A stretch of 64,000 nt of DNA from Nitrososphaerota archaeon (GTDB lineage: Archaea; Thermoproteota; Nitrososphaeria; Nitrososphaerales; Nitrosopumilaceae). The stretch covers positions 1 through 64,000 of the forward strand of contig JAGWGB010000003.1 in NCBI GenBank assembly GCA_028867595.1, given 5' to 3'. Below are positions 43,502 through 51,097 of this stretch, piece by piece. A program made the translations under genes and the position numbers. The notes beneath the pieces were generated by a model, which saw nothing but the letters and a program-made list of their open reading frames with translations, made no database searches and had not been told where the DNA came from. The first letter of the stretch is position 1. Each line of letters opens with the position of its first letter.

Positions 43502-44653
43502 TCACTTGGGAAGTTTCGAAGTAAATTCTGGCCAAAGTTTTTGTTTTTGTAGTTGGTTAAACCAAAATGAGTTATAGTGCTCTACGGTAAGAAATAGAAA
43601 CTCAAGAAAGTCTCGATGTGAAAAGTTTTCAGGCAATAGTTCCAAAGCAAGTCGTGCTTCGCTTAGATACACCTCACTCTTTTTCATAGTAAATTCAAAT
43701 CCTTTCTGTACATTATTTGTAAGCATTGTATAATAAAGCGGCCAAGAAGGTACTTTGACAAACTTGTTTTTGATGGAGTCTTCAATCTCGTTACCACATC
43801 CCACTGATTCTGCTGCTTTTGCCATTCCTAGGTAAAAAATTTCACCAAGAGGAAGACGTCCAAGAGCCATGTTTTTTCCTGCAGTTCCCATGACTGCTCG
43901 ATATTTTTTGTAACATTCAATCATTGTTTCTTCAGTTATGCTCTTTGGTTTCATTTTGAGTTTAAAATCGACATACTGACCCACTCTAGCGTCTTTGAAG
44001 CCTCGCTCAAACTCTTCTAGTACTTGTGAGCCTCCACTTTCAATCTTGGATCTGGCAAGTTGCAAGATATACGGATTCATTAGCTTATAGTCGTCAAGAT
44101 ATTCCACGTCTTCATCTTTGTCCATTATTCTGTCCATAGGTTCACTGAGATCGATTGCAATAATGTGTCCATCTATGATATCGGTCTTCATTTTTGCATC
44201 ATTAGTATCACCAAAGTATTGAGATGACGCGTCGTAAAGGGCACTGAAAACAGGAAATGTCATTTTTACAAAATTTGAATTGAGGATTCTTGTAACTCTA
44301 TCAAGCAATGTATCATAATTTTCCAGACGGTTTTTGACTGGATCTATCTGGGATTTTTCAAGAATTATCTCGTGAGAGCCCACTTCAGCGGCAAATTTCT
44401 CTTGAGTTTCGTATGGAGTGTTGTCATATTTTATTTGTCTGAGTAGATCTTCTGTAAATCTCTTCGTAAATTTAGGCAGTTCCTCTTCTGCTTCTTTTTT
44501 GTATTTGTCAAACTGCTTGTAACCCTTGCTCTTGAATAAGGCTTGTTTTACTATGTCTTTACCTGGCTTTGTAGACATCAAGGCCTCTTTGCTAAAAATT
44601 GATTCGTCCTTACTACTCACACATTGGCACAACTTCTTTTGATATTTATGCAT
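43502..44653 (-). CDS. Large hypothetical protein, 383 aa
   Basis: The protein is mostly helical, acidic in the middle, and has no signal peptide or membrane segment. N-terminal residues include a CQC pair; an internal ATG at 44578 would remove 25 residues, but a TATA-like TAATTTATTT about 27 bases upstream of 44653 supports the longer form. No enzyme motif is recognised. It ends 7 bases before rfcL on the same strand, so it may be cotranscribed with the replication gene. Confidence 0.65.
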   Translation of the reverse strand: MHKYQKKLCQCVSSKDESIFSKEALMSTKPGKDIVKQALFKSKGYKQFDKYKKEAEEELPKFTKRFTEDLLRQIKYDNTPYETQEKFAAEVGSHEIILEKSQIDPVKNRLENYDTLLDRVTRILNSNFVKMTFPVFSALYDASSQYFGDTNDAKMKTDIIDGHIIAIDLSEPMDRIMDKDEDVEYLDDYKLMNPYILQLARSKIESGGSQVLEEFERGFKDARVGQYVDFKLKMKPKSITEETMIECYKKYRAVMGTAGKNMALGRLPLGEIFYLGMAKAAESVGCGNEIEDSIKNKFVKVPSWPLYYTMLTNNVQKGFEFTMKKSEVYLSEARLALELLPENFSHRDFLEFLFLTVEHYNSFWFNQLQKQKLWPEFTSKLPK

Positions 44654-44706
44654 TGAGCTATTTTCTTGATTACTTGAAATAAATTAGGATCAGAAATAAA
44701 AAATCT

Positions 44707-45513
44707 GTGAAAAAAATTGAGGTTTTAGAGGAGGCTGCAAAAAGAGTCTATGACAATGTCAAGCACATGCCAGGAACGAAAGAGTCGGCAGGAGATTTTG
44801 GAAGAGGTGCAGGAGGAGACATATCACGAAAGATAGATATCGTAGCAGAAAAAACTGTTTTAGATTATCTAAAAGAGATTAATTTTCCATGCGTGGTTCT
44901 TGGAGAAGAGTGCGGCAGAGTGGAGATTTCAGATAATTCGGAGGGTTTTGTAATAATGGATGCAGTAGACGGTTCTACAAATGCTGTAAGAGGAATTCCC
45001 TTTTCTTGTTGCTCTCTTGCATTTGCTACGTCAGATCGGCTCAGTTCTGTTACTGATGCAGTGATTATTGATTTGTATAGTGGCGACTTATACTCTGCGT
45101 CAAAAGGCAAAGGCGCTTTTATGAATGAAAAAAAGATTACAGTTCACAAGGAAAAACCACTTTATTTTGTGGTGGGTCTTGATCTGTCAGGAATATCATC
45201 TGACTCTTTACAAAAGCTATCTCCTATCATTTCAGCATCAAACCACATTAGGCATTTTGGTGCCGTTGCACTAGAACTTGCAATATTTGCTCGCGGCCTA
45301 GTTGACCTATTTGTAGATCTTAGAGGAAAACTCAGAATTACGGATGTTGCTGCAGGATATCTCATAGCATCAGAGGCAGGAGGCATAATAATTGATAAAA
45401 ATTTAGCTCCGCTAGATTCTGACCTTAGTTATGACAAAAAAATCTCGTTTATTGCAGCCGCAAATCAAGAAATTCTCAATGAAACGATTGAAAAGTTAGA
45501 TTTAGCAAATTGA
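44707..45513 (+). CDS. Inositol monophosphatase / fructose-1,6-bisphosphatase family
   Basis: Metal-binding motifs of the family are present: LGEECG (about 65-70), MDAVDGSTNAVRGIPF (about 84-99) and, near the end, RITDVAAGYLIASEAGG (about 215-231). Archaeal members hydrolyse myo-inositol phosphate or fructose bisphosphate. GTG start, leaderless. The promoter region (about 44677-44690) is shared with the divergent large unknown gene. Confidence 0.9.
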   Translation: MKKIEVLEEAAKRVYDNVKHMPGTKESAGDFGRGAGGDISRKIDIVAEKTVLDYLKEINFPCVVLGEECGRVEISDNSEGFVIMDAVDGSTNAVRGIPFSCCSLAFATSDRLSSVTDAVIIDLYSGDLYSASKGKGAFMNEKKITVHKEKPLYFVVGLDLSGISSDSLQKLSPIISASNHIRHFGAVALELAIFARGLVDLFVDLRGKLRITDVAAGYLIASEAGGIIIDKNLAPLDSDLSYDKKISFIAAANQEILNETIEKLDLAN

Positions 45514-45555
45514 GTTTAGAAAGCAATTGTTTGGATTGCTAAAGAAAAATGTAAG

Positions 45556-45663
45556 CGCCCTTGGCGGGATTTGAACTCGCGTCGAGGCCGTGACAGGGCC
45601 CCATTCTAGACCGGGTTATACAAGGATTGGATTTTATCCAAAGCCTCTCTATACTACAAGGGC
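45556..45663 (-). tRNA. tRNA-Asp (GUC) with a 33-nt insertion in the D-loop (probable intron)
   Basis: Acceptor GCCCTTG/CAAGGGC with G73 (an Asp identity base), anticodon loop CTGTCAC (GUC) on GGGCC/GGCCT, and T-arm GAGTTCAAATC. Between GTATAG of the D-arm and CCCGGTCTAG there are 33 extra bases (45616-45648, +/- a few) that contain a TTGGAT/ATCCAA hairpin. Removing them restores a normal 75-nt tRNA-Asp. The position is non-canonical for archaeal introns. Confidence 0.88.
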
Positions 45664-45760
45664 GTTGAAATACTGTGAACAAAAATCTGAGTTTAAAGCT
45701 TTCTTTTCGTCTAAAAATTTTGTAAACGGCTAAATTATACACAACTATGACCCTTCGCAT

Positions 45761-45834
45761 GGGTTCGTAGCTCAGCCAGGTAGAGTACCGGACTTTTAAT
45801 CCGGCTGTCCGGGGTCCGAATCCCCGCGAACCCG
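45761..45834 (+). tRNA. tRNA-Lys (UUU)
   Basis: The 74-nt cloverleaf has acceptor GGGTTCG/CGAACCC plus G73, D-arm GCTC/GAGT, anticodon stem CCGGA/TCCGG with loop CTTTTAA, and T-arm CGGGGTCCGAATCCCCG. There is no intron. A TATA box TAAATTATAC (45731-45740) is 26 bases before the 5' end, so the transcript starts at or near the mature end. Confidence 0.96.
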
Positions 45835-45925
45835 CTGAATGTCAATAGATGAAACATTCTCCAAAATTGGGAGATTATTGAATAGTATTAACTGACAAAT
45901 TCCTCTAAAAATAAAGGAATTCTAA

Positions 45926-46135
45926 CTAGTGCAGATGCAGTTCTGGGAATTCGGCTTGTTTTATTCCCAAGTCATTTTGAAGGGTTCTGATCTTCTTTGC
46001 GTATTCTGACATTCGGGCGTGATCACTTTGCACTTTGGCAATCTTGTATCCTCGCCATGCCTTTTTCAAAGCCCCCCACGTCTGACCCGCAGTGTAGTTA
46101 GGTTTGTCCGATTGTGGTTGTACGAATTGGTACAT
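45926..46135 (-). CDS. Small basic hypothetical protein, 69 aa
   Basis: The 69 residues have an aromatic N-terminal third and a helical, basic middle (GALKKAWRGYKIAKVQS, then a helix to about 55), ending in FPELHLH. No family is recognised. It stands alone after tRNA-Lys on the opposite strand. The composition suggests a small helical binding protein. Confidence 0.45.
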   Translation of the reverse strand: MYQFVQPQSDKPNYTAGQTWGALKKAWRGYKIAKVQSDHARMSEYAKKIRTLQNDLGIKQAEFPELHLH

Positions 46136-46327
46136 ACTTGCATCTCATTGCAGAGATTTTTTATGTACAGCCATGTGAAGCAAAATCAATGAAAAAGTCA
46201 AGATTACTCCATTAAAAACACGCTTTTAGGCATCATGAGTTGTGAAAAATTTCAATTAAACTTGTCTTTTTCAAATTTTTGGGTTTTGTCGATTCAAAGG
46301 TTGTTTATTTTGGTTGTTGGTTTTAGA
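46136..46327. other. AT-rich intergenic stretch, nothing recognised
   Basis: This is 192 bases between two small minus-strand genes. I found no tRNA, repeat or convincing C/D-box order. It is one of two such empty stretches in the 45.8-47.7 kb region. Confidence 0.5.
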
Positions 46328-46522
46328 TCAGTCATAGCCTAGTATTTTACCGTGGTTAGCATCAATCCTAACCTTTCTGAACACTTTGGTGATAAACCCA
46401 ATAGATACTGTCACTGTCCACACGTCCTCTTTCAAACTTGCATCTACTGGCAAGACATTGGAATGATGTTGTTCAAAAAATTTTATCGCGTTTGCTATGG
46501 CATCTGACTTGGTAACCTGCAT
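46328..46522 (-). CDS. Small PepSY-like hypothetical protein, about 64 aa
   Basis: From the ATG at 46522 the protein begins MQVTKSDAIANAIKFFEQ, then two or three strands (VWTVTVSIGF, KVRIDANHGKILGYD). A helix followed by strands ending in V-x-I-D-x-x-x-G-x-I-x-G-Y recalls the PepSY fold, often inhibitory or regulatory. A longer frame from 46594 exists, but a GTTATAAC element about 30 bases before 46522 supports the shorter form. Confidence 0.5.
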   Translation of the reverse strand: MQVTKSDAIANAIKFFEQHHSNVLPVDASLKEDVWTVTVSIGFITKVFRKVRIDANHGKILGYD

Positions 46523-46768
46523 CCTATACAAAAAACTTCGAAATTCAATGTTATAACTTACTATGTGAAAATAACCCAGAAGAAGATTCCACATTTGCTG
46601 TTCTTATATCACAATACCAACCTTTTGTGCAAGCGTCATGTCATGTAAATTCATGAAGTTTTGCGGATTACAGTATAACCAATTATTGATATAGTATTGA
46701 AGGAGCTGTTTGCTTTTAGACATCAACCACATCATGACATAATAATCAAACCATAATACTTTACTACA

Positions 46769-46781
46769 AAATTTAAATAAT
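46769..46781 (+). promoter_or_regulatory. TATA box of the RHH operon
   Basis: AAATTTAAATAAT is centred about 20 bases before the ATG at 46795 and 26 before an in-frame GTG at 46801. It provides the single visible promoter for the three-gene set that follows. Confidence 0.5.
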
Positions 46782-46794
46782 ACTAAAAGTACAG

Positions 46795-46998
46795 ATGATT
46801 GTGAAAATAAGATTTGATCCAGTTCTAAAAAGAGAAACAACATCCATCAAGATCGATCCTTCATTATGGAAAGAAGCAAAAAAAGATGCAATAGACAGAG
46901 ACATTGATTTATCACAACTAGTTGAAATCGCTTTAAAGACATGGCTTGAAAATGAAGATCCTAAGAGAATCAAAAATGAATTAAAGGAGAAGACATAG
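46795..46998 (+). CDS. Ribbon-helix-helix DNA-binding protein, 67 aa
   Basis: The strand ETTSIKIDPSLW followed by helices KEAKKDAIDRD and LSQLVEIALKTWLEN gives the RHH (CopG/Arc) fold over about residues 14-52. Such small dimers usually autoregulate their own operon. It is followed immediately (next base) by an unknown gene with a good ribosome-binding site, AGGAG, placed inside the end of this gene. This is the first gene of a three-gene operon. Confidence 0.7.
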   Translation: MIVKIRFDPVLKRETTSIKIDPSLWKEAKKDAIDRDIDLSQLVEIALKTWLENEDPKRIKNELKEKT

Positions 46999-47379
46999 TT
47001 GCCATACGTATCACAACTCCAAAAATATAAACAACATTTGAAAGATATGGGAGATTTTTTGCTTGAACAAGCAAACGTTTTGGAAAAATGCAGTGATGCA
47101 ACAAAAGACCCACATGAAAAGATCAAGTTCGAAACATTAAGTTTGCTTTGCTCTATTCAAGGCATAGATAACCGCATTACATTTTCCCAGATAGAAGATT
47201 TAACTACATTATTTGGTTTGATAGAAAAACTACCAAAAGGTCCAGAATTTGACGAAATCAAGGAAGCATTACAAAAAACAAACGAAAGAGTAAAGGAAAC
47301 ATTAGAGCCTATCAAAGAGGCATATGACAAAGCAAATGAATTTGAAAAGAGAATGAGGGAGAGCGGAATCTATGCCTAG
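46999..47379 (+). CDS. Helical hypothetical protein, 126 aa (paralogue of the next gene)
   Basis: The TTG start is supported by AGGAG about 10 bases upstream. The protein is all-helical with a long charged C-terminal helix (about 85-120). The middle (DPHEKIKFETLSLLCS ... GPEFDEIKEAL) aligns with the next protein (DPSTKILYKFLAAS ... RQEFNSIKKEL), so the two are diverged duplicates. No known family. The 3' end overlaps the next start by 8 bases. Confidence 0.6.
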   Translation: MPYVSQLQKYKQHLKDMGDFLLEQANVLEKCSDATKDPHEKIKFETLSLLCSIQGIDNRITFSQIEDLTTLFGLIEKLPKGPEFDEIKEALQKTNERVKETLEPIKEAYDKANEFEKRMRESGIYA

Positions 47380-47686
47380 CCAGATCATCAACAAAAAAGC
47401 CTTATCTAATCTAAAAAACTGGCGTGCTGACTGTCAAGATATGAAAAAAGCATTGTTAACAGAATCGACTAGAGAGACAGACCCATCAACAAAAATTCTT
47501 TACAAATTCCTTGCAGCTTCTTTTGTTAATGCTGAATTAATATCCTCGTGGATTGAGTTATCATTTGTTGCAATTAATGATTTGGGCAAGACAGTAGATA
47601 ACATTCCCAATAGACAAGAGTTCAACTCAATTAAAAAGGAATTATCTAATATAACATCTAGAAGAAAACCAACGCCCAAAGGCTAG
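47372..47686 (+). CDS. Helical hypothetical protein, 104 aa (paralogue of the previous gene)
   Basis: The ATG at 47372 follows GGGAG about 10 bases upstream within the preceding gene. It is an all-helical basic protein sharing the DP-x-x-KI ... EF-x-x-IK pattern with its neighbour. The C-terminus is a short basic tail (TSRRKPTPKG), which could bind nucleic acid. Third gene of the RHH operon; function unknown. It ends next to the convergent argH. Confidence 0.6.
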   Translation: MPSQIINKKALSNLKNWRADCQDMKKALLTESTRETDPSTKILYKFLAASFVNAELISSWIELSFVAINDLGKTVDNIPNRQEFNSIKKELSNITSRRKPTPKG

Positions 47687-49156
47687 TTAATTCATATTTT
47701 TTATTAACAACATAACATTGTGATTCAGCACTTCAAGTGCGCTTCTTACCTCGTTAGTTCTTTTGTTAGTGCCTCCCATGTAGGCTTGAACCTTGCGTTT
47801 TCTGTTGTCTATCATGCGTTGCTGCTCATGTTTACCAGACGATCCTTGAGATTTTCTAGTTTCAAGTGAAGATTCTGGGGTTACAGATTGTATTATCTTA
47901 TGCAATTCTTTTGCATCAATTTCGTTATTATGAATTACAGATTTCACTGCATCTGCAGACAAGGCCAAAAGTGATTTCTTTGAATTGGAAGCAATCTGAA
48001 CAAGGTTACCAACAATTTTGTGTGCGTTTCTGAAAGGAATTCCTTTTCTTACGAGTGCTTCTGCGATGTCAAGTGATATAGAATATCCACCATCTATAGC
48101 TTGACGCAATTTTTTTTCATTTACTTTCATAGTTTTAAGAAGTGAATTTACAACCAAAAGTGAAGAAACCAGTATTTTGGAAGTAGGCCAGATTGAGACT
48201 TTGATTTGTTGCAAGTCTCGATTATATCCAGACGGCAACCCTTTCAGATTAGACAATACTGCCATCTGATACCCAATTACCTGAGATGTTTTTCCACGAA
48301 TCAATTCCAATACATCAGGATTTTTCTTTTGTGGCATTACACTAGAAGTTGAAGTGAATTTATCAGCAAGTTCTATGAAAGAAAATTCTGATGTAGACCA
48401 GATTATGAAATCTTCTGCCATCCTGCTTAGATTTGTCATCAGTATAGATGCATTTCCAAGATATTCTGCTACAAAGTCACGAGAAGTAGTTGCGTCAATA
48501 GAATTTTCTATCAACCCTTTAAACCCAAGCAACTTAGCAGTGTGTTGTCTATCAATAGGAATGCTGGTTCCCCCCACAGGGCCTGCTCCTAGTGGAGACT
48601 CGTTGACTCGTCCATATGCCACATAGAACCTATCAAGATCCCGGAAAAGAGCATCAGCATAGGCAAGAAGAAAGTGAGAAAATAGTCCCACTTGTGCCTG
48701 TTGCATATGCGTATACAGCGGCATTATGACATGTTCATTTTTTGCAGCCAAATCAATGAGTGTCTCTATTGTTTGGTTTAAACAAAAACAAACTGTGTTG
48801 ATATCATCACGGATTTTCATTCTAATATCAAGTGCTACTTGATCGTTCCTTGATCTTGCAGTATGCATCTTTCCTCCCGCATCTTTCCCTGCTTTTTTTA
48901 TGACCAAAGACTCGATAAGCTCATGTATGTCTTCAGCATCGGATTTTTCTGAAATGTTTTCTTTTTTTATTTTCTCAAGCGCGTGTAAAATCTTTGCAGC
49001 CTCTTGTTTACTGATAATTTTATTTTCAAATAGCATTAATGTGTGAGCCTGACTTCCTAGGATATCATATTGCGCAATCACAGAATCGTCAGATATTGAT
49101 GAAAGAAATTCTAATGTGATGTCATCTAGTTTTCCGTCTAATCTTGACCTGTACAC
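47687..49156 (-). CDS. argH: Argininosuccinate lyase
   Basis: At 489 residues the fumarase-superfamily signature TSSVMPQKKNPD (about 270-281) carries the catalytic Ser loop. HTARSRNDQVALDIR (about 97-111) and THMQQAQVGLFSHFLLAY are the other conserved regions. It makes arginine and fumarate from argininosuccinate. GTG start. No argG in the window. Confidence 0.96.
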   Translation of the reverse strand: MYRSRLDGKLDDITLEFLSSISDDSVIAQYDILGSQAHTLMLFENKIISKQEAAKILHALEKIKKENISEKSDAEDIHELIESLVIKKAGKDAGGKMHTARSRNDQVALDIRMKIRDDINTVCFCLNQTIETLIDLAAKNEHVIMPLYTHMQQAQVGLFSHFLLAYADALFRDLDRFYVAYGRVNESPLGAGPVGGTSIPIDRQHTAKLLGFKGLIENSIDATTSRDFVAEYLGNASILMTNLSRMAEDFIIWSTSEFSFIELADKFTSTSSVMPQKKNPDVLELIRGKTSQVIGYQMAVLSNLKGLPSGYNRDLQQIKVSIWPTSKILVSSLLVVNSLLKTMKVNEKKLRQAIDGGYSISLDIAEALVRKGIPFRNAHKIVGNLVQIASNSKKSLLALSADAVKSVIHNNEIDAKELHKIIQSVTPESSLETRKSQGSSGKHEQQRMIDNRKRKVQAYMGGTNKRTNEVRSALEVLNHNVMLLIKNMN

Positions 49157-49205
49157 AATTTAGAAAATAAAATGGTTATATATAGCATAGACGCTTTTTT
49201 GTTTT

Positions 49206-49526
49206 ATGGCACAGGCGTCTACAGATTTAAGAAGACAAATTTTTGACGAGCTGACTAAGATAGTTGATCCGGAAATAAATGTCTCAATAATGGAGCTTGA
49301 ATTGGTGGACAACATAGATATCGCAGGTTCAGACGTTAAGGTAGATCTTCATCTGACAAGCCCTTTCTGTCCTGCAATATTTGGGTTTAAGATTGCCCAA
49401 GACGTTCACGATAACCTGTTGAAGATAGATGGCATAAGCGATGTAAAGATAAATGTCTCAAACCACTTTATGGCCGAAGCCATCAACAATCAGGTAAACT
49501 CTAGTAAAAATCCTAAAAAGCCTTAG
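49206..49526 (+). CDS. DUF59/MIP18-family Fe-S assembly protein
   Basis: The small 106-residue domain begins with a helix, then IVDPEINVSIMELELVDNI (about 18-36, the DPEI motif) and the LTSPFCPA loop with its conserved Cys (about 61). Such proteins help target Fe-S clusters to apoproteins. A strong TATA (GTTATATATAG, about 49173-49183) lies about 28 bases upstream. It converges on the succinate dehydrogenase operon, which contains Fe-S proteins. Confidence 0.85.
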   Translation: MAQASTDLRRQIFDELTKIVDPEINVSIMELELVDNIDIAGSDVKVDLHLTSPFCPAIFGFKIAQDVHDNLLKIDGISDVKINVSNHFMAEAINNQVNSSKNPKKP

Positions 49527-49531
49527 AAAAA

Positions 49532-50314
49532 CTATTTTCTAAATCCTAACAGATAGCCCCTGAGTAATTGTATTGCCATTGCTGGGTCTACTCCTTTTGG
49601 ACATACATTACTGCACGAACCGGCAAAATGGCATCTCCATATACCATGAGACTGGTCCACAATTTTGAGCCTATCCTTCTTTCCTTGGTCCCTGTTGTCT
49701 GCAGTATATCGGTAGGCTTGTGCAAGGCCTTGCGGTCCAATAAATGACTCGTCTGTTGCCATAGTTGGGCATGCAGAGTTACATAGGCCGCACTTGATAC
49801 AATATGAAAACTGGAGAAATTTTTCCAGATCCTTTGGAGTTTGAATAAATTCTTTGGTACCAGGTTGCACTTCGGACTCTTCGTTTATGATATATGGCTT
49901 CATTTTCTTGTGAGTAGAAATGAGCTGATCAAAATTAACTGCCAAGTCTCTGATGATAGGAAAATTATTCATTGGTTCTATTGTAATTACATTTGAGTCA
50001 AGTTCTGATATCTTTGTATAACAAGCAAGACGTGGCTTGCCGTTGATTTTCATTCCGCATGAACCACATGATGCTTGCCTACAAGAATATCTAACTGCAA
50101 CAGAATGATCAAGGTTTGATTTTACATATAAAATGGCCTCAAGTACAGTAGTCCATTTCTGCACTGGAACTTTGAACTCATCGAATTTTGTTTCAAGGTT
50201 TTCTGATGGATTGGATCTAGATATCCTAAGTGTTATTGTCTTGGGTTTTGATTCCTCAGGAGCAGCAGGTGTTGAATCTATTTTTTTCTCTTCTGGTACT
50301 GTTACTGTTGCCAT
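49532..50314 (-). CDS. sdhB: Succinate dehydrogenase iron-sulfur subunit
   Basis: The N-terminal 2Fe-2S domain has YSCRQASCGSCGMKINGKPRLAC (about 78-100), then CIKCGLCNSACP (about 172-183) and a CHFAGSCSNVCPKGVDP segment (about 229-245) for the other clusters. A charged N-terminal extension of about 25 residues precedes the ferredoxin domain. It transfers electrons from SdhA to the membrane anchor. It follows the anchor gene by 2 bases. Confidence 0.95.
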   Translation of the reverse strand: MATVTVPEEKKIDSTPAAPEESKPKTITLRISRSNPSENLETKFDEFKVPVQKWTTVLEAILYVKSNLDHSVAVRYSCRQASCGSCGMKINGKPRLACYTKISELDSNVITIEPMNNFPIIRDLAVNFDQLISTHKKMKPYIINEESEVQPGTKEFIQTPKDLEKFLQFSYCIKCGLCNSACPTMATDESFIGPQGLAQAYRYTADNRDQGKKDRLKIVDQSHGIWRCHFAGSCSNVCPKGVDPAMAIQLLRGYLLGFRK

Positions 50315-50316
50315 GT

Positions 50317-50661
50317 TTATGACATTCCCATCCCGGCCATCAATATAGTTCTTGAACCATAAGCTATCAAAGCTGCCATTGCTGCAATCGAACCATAATT
50401 GATTGCTCTTTCATATGTCACACCTTGTTTTAATTCCAATAATATGACTCTCAATCCATTAAATCCATGTACTGACAGTAGAACAAGTATTACTTCTAAC
50501 ATAAGTGCATAAGGCAAAAAATGATAGTTAGCCATAACATTCTGATATGCTAGAGAATCAGTAAATTTCTGCGACATTCTCATAAGAATGTGTACAGCCA
50601 CAAGTGCTACTGCTCCAAGTGCAGTCCCATAATGTATCTTCATGATTATGCTTTCCCTCAT
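50317..50661 (-). CDS. sdhD: Succinate dehydrogenase membrane anchor (SdhD-like)
   Basis: From the ATG at 50661 (one base after the sdhC stop) the protein is about 114 residues with three hydrophobic helices (about 8-25, 45-66, 85-105). The longer frame from 50691 would overlap sdhC by 29 bases and adds a non-conserved start. A His in LLSVHGFNGLRV fits a heme or quinone-site ligand. Confidence 0.82.
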   Translation of the reverse strand: MRESIIMKIHYGTALGAVALVAVHILMRMSQKFTDSLAYQNVMANYHFLPYALMLEVILVLLSVHGFNGLRVILLELKQGVTYERAINYGSIAAMAALIAYGSRTILMAGMGMS

Positions 50662-50662
50662 C

Positions 50663-51097
50663 TTAATCACCAAACAATACTCCAGCGCCATACATCATTG
50701 CCAATGCTGCCAGTGCTATTGATACCCAGATGCACAGTCTTTGTTTAGAGTTCAACGATAAAGCACGATATGGGTATTCTGGTTGTCCTGGTTTACCTAC
50801 TCCTTTCCCACCTTCGCTTATCATAAGTCGTATTCCGTTTCCAGTATGAAAAACACACATTCCTATTACAAGCACAAGTACAAGATGTCCTCCAGGAGTT
50901 TCTGTTAATGAAAGCATGCTGTCCCATGCAGCTTTTCCGTGTAGAATTGTGCTTGTTTCATAAATATGCCCAATCAGATAGGCAAGCAATCCAAGGCCAC
51001 TAATTCTTTGCAACCAATATGCAAATCGTTCCATACCATAGCGAGTTGGGTTTGCCATTCCTTTGATGCCTTCACGGTTAGAGAGTCGTTCGGCCAT
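50663..51097 (-). CDS. sdhC: Succinate dehydrogenase cytochrome b-like anchor (SdhC)
   Basis: The 144-residue protein has three hydrophobic helices. MERFAYWLQRISGLGLLAYLIGHI (about 23-46) and CVFHTGNGIRLMI are the typical SdhC patterns, the latter containing the heme-binding His. Its start overlaps the sdhA stop by one base. Confidence 0.88.
   Translation of the reverse strand: MAERLSNREGIKGMANPTRYGMERFAYWLQRISGLGLLAYLIGHIYETSTILHGKAAWDSMLSLTETPGGHLVLVLVIGMCVFHTGNGIRLMISEGGKGVGKPGQPEYPYRALSLNSKQRLCIWVSIALAALAMMYGAGVLFGD

Noticed and set aside
46604..46843. Minus-strand open frame, possibly a 43-residue protein from an internal ATG near 46735
   Set aside because: It overlaps the promoter and start of the RHH operon in its longer form. 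The short form has no recognisable domain and unusual composition, so it is not supported as a gene.
45761..47686. Integrated element using tRNA-Lys as attachment site
   Set aside because: The region looks accessory, but I found no integrase and no repeat of the tRNA 3' end downstream up to argH.
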